This document shows, one piece after another, positions 57,810-64,000 of a stretch of DNA of 64,000 bases. A program made the position numbers and the translations under genes. Within the stretch, counting starts at the first letter, position 1; the number at the start of each line of letters is the position of its first letter. Source of the DNA: CF-162 sp963667205 (GTDB lineage Bacteria; Chloroflexota; Dehalococcoidia; SM23-28-2; RBG-16-64-32); NCBI GenBank assembly GCA_963667205.1, contig OY762959.1, positions 2,356,001-2,420,000 on the forward strand, written 5' to 3'. The notes under the pieces are model-generated. The model worked only from the letters and a program-made list of their open reading frames with translations. It was not told the origin of the DNA and made no database searches.

Positions 57810-59123
57810 TCAGCCGGCGAGCAGCGCTTCGAGCAGGCCGAGCCCGAGCGCACCGGCTTGCTCGATCCGTTCTCGCTGCAGACCGTCGAAGCGGTCGCCG
57901 TCGGTGTGGTAGTTCGGGTCGCAGAAGCAGTTGACGATCAAGGCTGGCACGCCGGCCTCGATGAACGGAAGGTGGTCGCTGCCGCCGGGCTCGGCTCCGG
58001 CGATACGGTACGGAATGGCCAGCGCTTCGGCGACCTCACCGGCGAGGTCGACCAGCGCCGTCGAGCCGCTGAGCGGCCAGCCAGCGCCGACGCCCAGCAT
58101 GTCGAGGTTCAGCATCGCCTGCAGGTCGCTGAGATCTTCCGGCGACAGGGCCGCGACGTAGGCCTGGCTGCCGACAAGGCCGATCTCCTCCGCTCCGAAG
58201 AGCGCGAAGCAGACGTCACCGCCGCCGTTGGCCGCAAGCGTTCGCGCCACTTCGATCACGACCGCCGTGCCAGAGCCGTTGTCGTTGGCCCCCGGGCCGG
58301 CCGGGACGGAGTCGTAGTGGCCACCGACGACGATCCGGCAGTCACCATCGGCCGGTCGCGCGACGACGTTCTGCGACTCGCCGCGCAGGACTGAGATCTC
58401 GACGTCGACGGTCGCCGTCAGGTTGTCGTCCGCAATCCGGTCGAGGAGCGATTCGCCGTCCTCGCGGGCGATCGCCACAGCCGGGATGCCCGGCGTAGCG
58501 CCGAACTGCCCGCTGAACGGACCGGCCTCGTTGTTGTAGATGACGGCGGCTACGGCGCCCGCCGCCTCGGCGTTGGCGACCTTCTCCGAAAACGCGAGCA
58601 CTCCGCGCTCGATGAGGGCTACGTTGCCGGCGACCTCGTCCGGAAAGTCGTCCGCGTATCCGAGACCGGCGGGGACAAGCTGTCCCGTTGCGGTAGCAGA
58701 TGGGCTGCCGGTGAGCGGCGTCGCGACGACCGCCGTCGTGCCCTCCGCGCCGGAGACGTCAAGGTTCGAGTTGATGACTTCGTAGCTATCGATCGGGAAG
58801 GGCTGCAGCTCTGTCACGTAGCCGATCGCTGCCAGCTCGGCACGTATGTATTCCGCGGCCGCCAGCTCCTCCGCGCTGCCCGCCGGCCGCGAGCCGATAT
58901 CGATCGCGAGCGCCCGGGCGTGAGCAAGCGCGCGGTCCACGCCGAACGCCGGGCTGTCGTCGACGGCGCTGGCCTCCGGGCTGCCGGTTGGGCCTGTGCT
59001 GGGAGCCGCCGAGGTTGAAGCAGTAGGAGACGGGGTCGGTGCTGGATCATCATCGCCGTTTGAGCAAGCGATGACGAACGCCAGGCAGGCGATCGCGGGG
59101 AGCAGAAGAAGGCGGGCGGGCAA
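57810..59123 (-). CDS. M28-family zinc aminopeptidase lipoprotein
   Basis: A 437-residue secreted peptidase. Signal peptide with lipobox VIAC (Cys20), Thr/Pro/Ser linker, a PA-type insert domain (VALIERGVLAFSEKVANAEAAGAVAAVIYNN) and the M28 catalytic domain with metal residues in GGHYDSVP, GANDNGSGTA, FGAEEIGL, NLDMLG and YHTDGD. It starts with TTG at 59123, 13 bp after the preceding gene; no better codon is in frame. It should release N-terminal residues from peptides outside the cell. Confidence 0.88.
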   Translation of the reverse strand: MPARLLLLPAIACLAFVIACSNGDDDPAPTPSPTASTSAAPSTGPTGSPEASAVDDSPAFGVDRALAHARALAIDIGSRPAGSAEELAAAEYIRAELAAIGYVTELQPFPIDSYEVINSNLDVSGAEGTTAVVATPLTGSPSATATGQLVPAGLGYADDFPDEVAGNVALIERGVLAFSEKVANAEAAGAVAAVIYNNEAGPFSGQFGATPGIPAVAIAREDGESLLDRIADDNLTATVDVEISVLRGESQNVVARPADGDCRIVVGGHYDSVPAGPGANDNGSGTAVVIEVARTLAANGGGDVCFALFGAEEIGLVGSQAYVAALSPEDLSDLQAMLNLDMLGVGAGWPLSGSTALVDLAGEVAEALAIPYRIAGAEPGGSDHLPFIEAGVPALIVNCFCDPNYHTDGDRFDGLQRERIEQAGALGLGLLEALLAG

Positions 59124-59136
59124 GCGGGTCGCCGCT

Positions 59137-59544
59137 CTAGCGGCCGCGCCAGCGGTCCCAGAAGGAGCGCCCGGAGCCGCGGTCGTCGAGGTCGATTGGA
59201 CGGTCGCGCCAGTACCGCTCTGCCGGCGGTTTGGACTGGCGGCGGAGCGACAAGACGAAAGCGGCGATGAAGAGGGCGATGCCACCGACGATGACCCAGC
59301 GCCAGATGTCGCTCGAGCCGCCGGCGACGTAGGCGATGACGATGACGACGATCGCGGCGAGCAGGACGTGCCCGGCGGAGATGCGCGGCAGGCTGATTCC
59401 GGAGAGGCCGCGGCTGAGGGCGCGAAACGGCGCCGAAACGAAGTCGCGGATGCGCCGACCGAGGGGGCGCCGCGGCGGGAACTTCTCAATCCTGGCGAGA
59501 AGCTCATCGACCTCTTTCTGGATTCGGTCTGACTTGTTGGGCAT
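59137..59544 (-). CDS. hypothetical two-helix membrane protein
   Basis: A 135-residue protein: a polar amphipathic N-terminus (SDRIQKEVDELLARIEKFPPRRPLG), two membrane helices (about 58-78 and 84-102) and a basic, Arg/Trp-rich tail (RSFWDRWRGR). I do not recognise a named domain, though similar proteins with an N-terminal coiled region are frequent in Chloroflexota. It is cotranscribed with the M28 peptidase gene. Confidence 0.7.
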   Translation of the reverse strand: MPNKSDRIQKEVDELLARIEKFPPRRPLGRRIRDFVSAPFRALSRGLSGISLPRISAGHVLLAAIVVIVIAYVAGGSSDIWRWVIVGGIALFIAAFVLSLRRQSKPPAERYWRDRPIDLDDRGSGRSFWDRWRGR

Positions 59545-59644
59545 GGGAATTGTCCGCGCGCTGCTGCTTCCATCTTATGCTCCCCCTAGATACGCGTCCA
59601 GAAGGGAATCGGGATCGCCGGTGGCTTTCGCTCTGCGCGGTGGG

Positions 59645-59670
59645 CATAATGGGCGCTAACTTTTGGGAGG
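59645..59670 (+). promoter_or_regulatory. -10 element and ribosome-binding site of the CoA-transferase gene
   Basis: CATAAT (59645-59650) and GGGAGG (59665-59670), the latter 8 nt before TTG 59679. The ribosome-binding site decides the start: an in-frame ATG at 59649 overlaps the -10 box. Confidence 0.4.
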
Positions 59671-59678
59671 GTACGGCT

Positions 59679-61083
59679 TTGGACTGGCGAGAAGAGTACA
59701 AGCGCAGGCTCTGCAGCGCCGATGAGGCGATGGCGGAAGTGCAGGGCGGAGACCTGGTGGCGATACCGATCGCCGGGCCGCGCACGCTCCAGGCGGCGCT
59801 CTTCCGCCGCTGCCAGGACGCCGGTGAGATCGAGTTGCGGCTGTCCGCGCCGCTAGTCGACCCCGGCTGGCTCCGCCCCGGCAGCGACCTCTTCCGCATG
59901 GAGTTCGAGCTGTTCATCAGCGAATACGGCCGGCAAGTGACGGACGAAGCCAGAGCAACCTACCTGCCGAACCTCTTTTCGCTGAATTTCAAGGGCAAGA
60001 ACGAGGAGCGCGCCGAAGCGCGGGACGTGGACTTCTTCCTGACCTCTGTGACGCCGCCGGATGAGGAAGGATACGTCCAGTTTGGCGCGCACAACTGGAA
60101 CAAGCGGGTCTACGTTCGCCACGCCAGTAAGACGATCGCCGAGGTCGACGCCGGCCTCCGCCCTGTCCTCGGCGACAACAAGGTGCACGCGAGCGAGATC
60201 ACGCATCTCGTCGAGGTGCCGCCAATCGAGATCAGCCGAATACCAAGCGATCGTCGCCGACCTCAAGGGAGACCTCGATCGCCTCGTCCTGGTCGGCCCA
60301 GCGATGACGCGGATGCCGCCGATTCAGGTCCGCCAGACGCTCGGTCTCGCCGAGCCGCCGGAGGATGCGAAAGTGATCGCCGGGCACGTCTCGGAGGTGC
60401 TGCCGGACGGCGCCACGATCCAGATCGGCGTCGGCGAGCCGGGGACGTACCTCGCTCGTGCCGGTGCGTTTGACGGCAAGCACGACCTTGGCCTGCACAC
60501 GGAGATGGTCGCGCCCGGCATCGCGCAGCTCGTCGAGTCCGGCGTGATCAACGGCGCCCGCAAGCAGCTTCACCGGGGCAAAGCGGTGGCCGTGGCCTGG
60601 ACGGGCTCGGACTCGGAGGGCTTGAAGATCGTCACCAACAACCCGAAGTTCGAGTGCTACGACCCCGACTACCTGCTCAGCATGAGCGTGATGTGTCAGA
60701 ACGAAAACTTCCACGCCATCAACAACGCGCTGTCGATCGACCTCATCGGCCAGATCAACTCCGAGTCCGTGTTTGGCTCGCGTCTGATCAACGGCACAGG
60801 CGGCCAGCCGGAGACGCACATCGCCGCCGTGCTCTCGAAGGGTGGCCGGGCGATCACGCTGCTGCCGTCGACGGCGATGCACGGTGCGGTCTCGCGCGTG
60901 GTCGCTCAGCACGAGCCGGGGTCGGTCGTCACGATCCCGCGCTACTTCGCCGATACCGTGATCACCGAGTACGGCGTGGCGCGCCTCTGGGGCAAGAACC
61001 ACCGCCAGCGCGCCGCGGAGCTCATCGCCGTCGTCCACCCGGACTTCCGCGCCGACCTGCGCCGCGAAGCCGAGCGCCTGTAG
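59679..61083 (+). pseudogene. acetyl-CoA hydrolase/4-hydroxybutyrate CoA-transferase family gene with a frameshift
   Basis: From TTG 59679 the frame encodes DWREEYKRRLCSADEAMAEV through SEITHLVEVPPIEIS; at about 60231-60236 the homology shifts by one base and continues AEYQAIVADLKGDLDRLVLV to the stop at 61083. Restoring one frame gives about 467 residues, the normal family length. Both halves are intact: FGAHNWNKRVY in the first, GVGEPGTYLA and LGLHTEMVAPG (with the glutamate that forms the CoA thioester) in the second. Members swap CoA between acyl groups such as acetate, butyrate or 4-hydroxybutyrate. Real lesion and sequencing error are both possible. Confidence 0.82.
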
Positions 61084-61152
61084 CGCAACGGGAGAGACGG
61101 AGCAGATGCCGTACCGCTTATTCCGCACCTAACGCGGGCGCACGTCGCGCGC

Positions 61153-61158
61153 TATACT
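61153..61158 (+). promoter_or_regulatory. -10 element of nfo, leaderless layout
   Basis: TATACT ends 7 nt before the ATG at 61166. Confidence 0.45.
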
Positions 61159-61165
61159 GGCCGGC

Positions 61166-62020
61166 ATGAAGCTTGGTGCGCACGTGCGAACCGCCGGCGG
61201 CGCCGACAAGGCGGTCGACAGCGCCGAGGAGATGGGCGCGGAGACGATCCAGATGTTCAACGGCGCGCCGCAGGCCTGGCGACGCAAGAAGTACTCGGAT
61301 GAAGAGGTCGCCAGGTTCAGAGCGCGGCTGAAGGAGACCGGCATCGAGCCGGTGTTCATCCACGGTCTCTACCTCATGAACTTCGCGACGGACAACCCGG
61401 ACCTGCTGAAGAGGTCGCGCGAGGCGCTAGTCGCCGAGATGAATGCGGCCTCGCTGATCGGCGCAAGAGGCGTGATCTTTCACCTGGGCAGCCACAAGGG
61501 CGCTGGTTACGAGACCCGCGTTGGCCAGGTGATCGAGGAGTGCCGCGCGGTGCTCGATGAGACGCCGGACGACGTCTGGCTGATCCTTGAGAACAACGCC
61601 GGGCAGGGCGGCGGGGTCGGCACGAAGTTCTCCGAGCTGGGACGCATCGCCGGCGAGGCCGGCAGCGATCGCGTGAAGGTCTGTCTCGACACGCAGCATA
61701 CGTTCGCTGCCGGCTACGACGTGAAGACGCGCGAGGGGTTGGACGCTGCGATGGCCGAGTTCGACGAGGAGATCGGCCTGGAGCGGCTCGCCGCCGTGCA
61801 CGCCAACGACTCGAAGGTCGAGTTGGGCGGTGGGCTGGACCGGCACGAGAATATCGGCGAGGGCCATATCGGCCGCGACGGATTCACGAACCTGCTCTCT
61901 CACGCCGCATTCGCCGACGTGCCGTTTCTGCTCGAGGTGCCGGGGTTCGATGACAGCGGCCCGGACAAGGCGAACCTGGACGTCCTCAAAGAGCTGCGCG
62001 CCGCAGCGAACGCTAGTTAG
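61166..62020 (+). CDS. nfo: endonuclease IV (AP endonuclease)
   Basis: A 284-residue TIM-barrel AP endonuclease. Trinuclear zinc-site pieces are visible: FIHGLYLMN, GVIFHLGSHKG, ILENNAGQGG, VCLDTQHTFAAG, VHANDSKVELGGGLDRHENIGEGHIG and LLEVPG. It cuts abasic sites in base-excision repair. It is leaderless by promoter layout, and its stop lies inside the last codons of the convergent LysR gene (8-bp overlap at 62013-62020). Confidence 0.95.
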   Translation: MKLGAHVRTAGGADKAVDSAEEMGAETIQMFNGAPQAWRRKKYSDEEVARFRARLKETGIEPVFIHGLYLMNFATDNPDLLKRSREALVAEMNAASLIGARGVIFHLGSHKGAGYETRVGQVIEECRAVLDETPDDVWLILENNAGQGGGVGTKFSELGRIAGEAGSDRVKVCLDTQHTFAAGYDVKTREGLDAAMAEFDEEIGLERLAAVHANDSKVELGGGLDRHENIGEGHIGRDGFTNLLSHAAFADVPFLLEVPGFDDSGPDKANLDVLKELRAAANAS

Positions 62021-62918
62021 CGACCGGCAGGCGCGCCGAGTAGATCTCGGCCAGCGTGTCGATGAACGCCTGCACCGCCCGCGAACGCCGGCGGTTGCGG
62101 CGGTACTGCAGTGAGATCGGCCGGCTGATCGGCTCTACGTCCGACAGACCGACCCGGATCAACGAGCCCAACTCCAGCTCTCGCTGGACCGTAACCGCGG
62201 GCACCAGCGCGATGCCGAGCCCCTCTTCGACCATGCGCTTGGTCGCCTCGAGCGAGTCGAGCTCCATGGCGACGTTGGGGATGACGTTGGCCTTGCGGAA
62301 GAGGTCGTGGATCAGGCCGTAGTAAGAAGAGCCGCGGTCGAAGAGAACGATCGGCTGGCTGGCGATATCGGCGATCGTTGGGCTTCCGGACGCCGCGAAC
62401 TCGTGGCCGGGGTGGGCGACGAGCACGATCTCATCGTCATAGAGGTTGATGCTCTCCGTGTCCGGGTGCGTGAGCGTGCGCAGAATGGCGACCTGCACCT
62501 CGTCGGTGAGCAGCATGTTCAGCACCTGCTCTGAGCGGCCCGTACGGACGACGACGTCGACCAGCGGGTACTCGCCGCAGAAGCGGTGGAGGATGTTGGG
62601 CAGGACGTAGGTGGAGATCGTGATCGCAGAGCCGAGGCGGAGGGAGCCGAGCTGGACGTTGCGCACCTCCTCGACGGCGTCGCGGCCTTCCTGCAGCTGC
62701 TGCAGAATGCGCTCAACGTAGGGGAGGAAGACGCGGCCGGCGTCGGTCAGGCGAACGCCGCGGCCGCCACGCTCGAACAGCTCCTCACTCAGTTCGCGTT
62801 CCAGCGCCTGGATGCGCGCCGTAATGGAGGGTTGGGTGAGGTGCAGCGCCTCGGCGGCGCGACTGAAGGAGCTGTGCGTGGAGACCTGTACGAAAGCCTC
62901 GATCTGCCCGAAGTCCAA
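62013..62918 (-). CDS. LysR-type transcriptional regulator
   Basis: A 301-residue regulator starting at TTG 62918 (DFGQIEAFVQVSTHSSFSRAAEALHLTQPSITARIQALE), a classic LysR winged helix, followed by the periplasmic-binding-like effector domain (GSLRLGSAITISTYVLPNIL, VAILRTLTHPDT, KRMVEEGLGIALVPA). Family members usually control a divergent neighbour, but the gene to its right is on the same strand, so the target is unknown. CysB/CbbR-like branches are possible. Confidence 0.93.
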   Translation of the reverse strand: MDFGQIEAFVQVSTHSSFSRAAEALHLTQPSITARIQALERELSEELFERGGRGVRLTDAGRVFLPYVERILQQLQEGRDAVEEVRNVQLGSLRLGSAITISTYVLPNILHRFCGEYPLVDVVVRTGRSEQVLNMLLTDEVQVAILRTLTHPDTESINLYDDEIVLVAHPGHEFAASGSPTIADIASQPIVLFDRGSSYYGLIHDLFRKANVIPNVAMELDSLEATKRMVEEGLGIALVPAVTVQRELELGSLIRVGLSDVEPISRPISLQYRRNRRRSRAVQAFIDTLAEIYSARLPVAN

Positions 62919-63009
62919 GCGTGACTACCTCAGCTATAAGAGTTGCCTATGGACACTATGGATCAGGATAGAGAATCACGAAGGGCAGGTCAAGGCGTGT
63001 CGCCGGGCG

Positions 63010-63300
63010 CTACTCGTCGTGGCGTTCGGCGGTTGAGCGCCAGACGACGCTCGTGTCGTGAGTCTCGCACCACTCGGCGTTGATCGCGGTGAACTTCTTC
63101 TGGTCCTCCACAACGTCATCCTCGAAGAAGATCGCGGAGACCGGGCAGACGGTTTCGCAGGCGGCGCAGTCGATGCACATCGCGTGGTCGATGTAGTACT
63201 GAGGCTCGTCGGCGGCGGAGTGAATGCAGTCGACGGGGCAGACGTCGACGCAAGAGGCGTCCTTGGTGCCGATGCAGGGTTCCGTGATTACGTAGGTCAT
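63010..63300 (-). CDS. 7Fe ferredoxin, FdxA type (second copy)
   Basis: A 96-residue ferredoxin beginning MTYVITEPCIGTKDASC, with the same split first cluster set and compact CIDCAACETVCP second set as the gene at 46882. The C-terminal part (KKFTAINAEWCETHD) differs and includes an extra cysteine. It has its own promoter and lies next to a 2Fe-2S ferredoxin gene. Confidence 0.93.
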   Translation of the reverse strand: MTYVITEPCIGTKDASCVDVCPVDCIHSAADEPQYYIDHAMCIDCAACETVCPVSAIFFEDDVVEDQKKFTAINAEWCETHDTSVVWRSTAERHDE

Positions 63301-63318
63301 AGTCAGACTTGTCCCGCT

Positions 63319-63347
63319 ATTCTAACGTCGGCTAAGTAGCGCAACAA
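63319..63347 (-). promoter_or_regulatory. promoter of the second 7Fe ferredoxin
   Basis: TTGTTG (63342-63347), 17-bp spacer, TAGAAT (63319-63324) on the minus strand, 18 nt before the ATG. Confidence 0.45.
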
Positions 63348-63357
63348 GAGACGCGAA

Positions 63358-63669
63358 TCACTCCTCGCGCACGCCGCGCTTGTTGACCGTCACGTCGCCG
63401 CTGACCCGCGCCTGACAGGCGAGGCGCAGGTTATTGTCGCGCACCATCGCCAGGGACCGCTCTTCGGTCATCGTCTGCAGCTCCCTCGGCCCAATGTCGT
63501 CGAGGTTGGCCGCGCCTGCTTCGATGCGGCAGAGGCAGGTCGTGCAGATCGCCTTGCCGCCGCACGTCGTGGGCCAGTAGAGGCCGCTGTCGTGCGCCGC
63601 GGCCATGATCGTCTGGCCGGCCTGCGCGTCGATTTCGCGGTCGAGCGGGATGATCTTGATTTTCGGCAT
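63358..63669 (-). CDS. 2Fe-2S ferredoxin (plant/adrenodoxin fold)
   Basis: A 103-residue protein from ATG 63669 (MPKIKIIPLDREIDAQAGQTIMAAAHDSG). The cluster ligands are in CGGKAICTTCLC with the fourth in LACQ. The YWPTTCGGKAICTTC pattern is that of soluble electron carriers serving oxygenases or reductases. It lies upstream of, and on the same strand as, the 7Fe ferredoxin, with a separate promoter between them. Confidence 0.9.
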   Translation of the reverse strand: MPKIKIIPLDREIDAQAGQTIMAAAHDSGLYWPTTCGGKAICTTCLCRIEAGAANLDDIGPRELQTMTEERSLAMVRDNNLRLACQARVSGDVTVNKRGVREE

Positions 63670-63738
63670 GAAATGGGCTCCGCGAACCATGGTAGCACCG
63701 CCGGCGGAGATGCTTGCGGCTTATGGGTCGCGGTCGCA

Positions 63739-63774
63739 TATACTTGGTCTGATCCCGCCCCCTCACACAGGAGG
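63739..63774 (+). promoter_or_regulatory. -10 element and ribosome-binding site of the thioesterase gene
   Basis: TATACT (63739-63744) and AGGAGG (63769-63774), 10 nt before the ATG at 63785. Confidence 0.4.
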
Positions 63775-63784
63775 TCCCCACGAC

Positions 63785-64000
63785 ATGAAGCCGATCCCCG
63801 CCGGCACCAGCGACGAGATGGTCATCGAGACCACGCCCGAGATGGGCGTCCGCCACCTGCCGCTGCCGATGTACTCGACACCGACGATGGTCGGCCACTT
63901 CGAGCAGCTCTGCCTGAAGATGATGATCCCGTTCCTGGGCGACGGCGAGAACTCCGTTGGCTACAAGGTCGAGGTCAAGCACTCGGCTCCGACGCCGATC
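63785..64000 (+). CDS. FlK-like hotdog thioesterase, N-terminal part (runs off the window)
   Basis: Seventy-two codons from ATG 63785 read IPAGTSDEMVIETTPEMGVRHL, MYSTPTMVGHFEQLCLKMMIPFL and VGYKVEVKHSAPTPI. The STPTMV helix start and the (V/L)KHSAPTP strand match the FlK branch of hotdog-fold thioesterases, which includes fluoroacetyl-CoA thioesterase and many relatives acting on short acyl-CoAs. Family call is fairly secure; the substrate is unknown. Confidence 0.8.
   Translation, partial: MKPIPAGTSDEMVIETTPEMGVRHLPLPMYSTPTMVGHFEQLCLKMMIPFLGDGENSVGYKVEVKHSAPTPI

Overview
This is a gene-dense stretch of a high-GC bacterial chromosome with no intergenic gap above about 230 bp. I saw no rRNA or tRNA gene, CRISPR array, phage block or transposase. 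The gene set (SecDF fusion, CGGDD-type lipoproteins, Sdh1-like succinate dehydrogenase, FlK-like thioesterase, translin homologue, split biotin transcarboxylase, H+-PPase) fits Chloroflexota, perhaps a Dehalococcoidia-like or Thermomicrobia-like lineage. That placement is inference; no marker tree was run.

Layout. 1-2.9 kb: GtrA-like fragment, TauE/SafE permease, MarC-like protein coupled to an anchored alpha/alpha-toroid protein. 2.9-7.9 kb: def, CCA-adding-type enzyme, yajC-secDF. 8-13.7 kb: methyltransferase, selB divergent from a histone-deacetylase-like gene, hemW, zinc-ribbon RDD protein. 13.7-20.3 kb: aspS, a dipeptide-type ABC transporter (binding protein and two permeases, no ATPase here), two GNAT genes, the second broken by an amber codon. 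20.4-26.1 kb: tig-clpP-clpX, then tlyA-nadK-NUDIX (frameshifted). 26.1-29.9 kb: sdhC-sdhA-sdhB, interrupted by a repeat-flanked four-helix-bundle gene. 29.9-34.6 kb, minus strand: DUF1385 protein, rpmE, rpmA, rplU, ftsH, tautomerase. 34.6-36.7 kb: rnhB, phosphotriesterase-like, YraN. 36.7-38.7 kb: radical SAM plus AUR1-like PAP2 pair. 38.8-41.4 kb: a compact five-gene cluster (Fe-S RecB-type nuclease, two FmdB zinc ribbons, translin/TRAX-like protein, lipoprotein). 41.5-50 kb: GGDEF/HD-GYP protein, uvrA, 7Fe ferredoxin, glyS-GNAT-DUF402. 50-57 kb: small membrane protein plus DarA-like c-di-AMP receptor, H+-PPase, three transcarboxylase-type subunits. 57-64 kb: lipoproteins (LysM, M28 peptidase), frameshifted CoA-transferase, nfo, LysR regulator, two ferredoxins, start of a thioesterase.

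Themes. Adjacent genes are often coupled by 4-base NTGA stop/start overlaps, and many promoters put the -10 box only 6-9 nt before the start codon, implying leaderless mRNA. Carbon metabolism points to propionate/methylmalonyl-CoA and succinate (transcarboxylase, succinate dehydrogenase, PPi-driven pump, CoA-transferase). Four genes carry single-base or single-codon lesions, which may be real decay or assembly error. The least explained features are the nuclease-FmdB-translin cluster, the four-helix-bundle insertion in the sdh operon, the radical SAM/PAP2 pair, and the ATT-initiated bL21 with a tail as long as its core.
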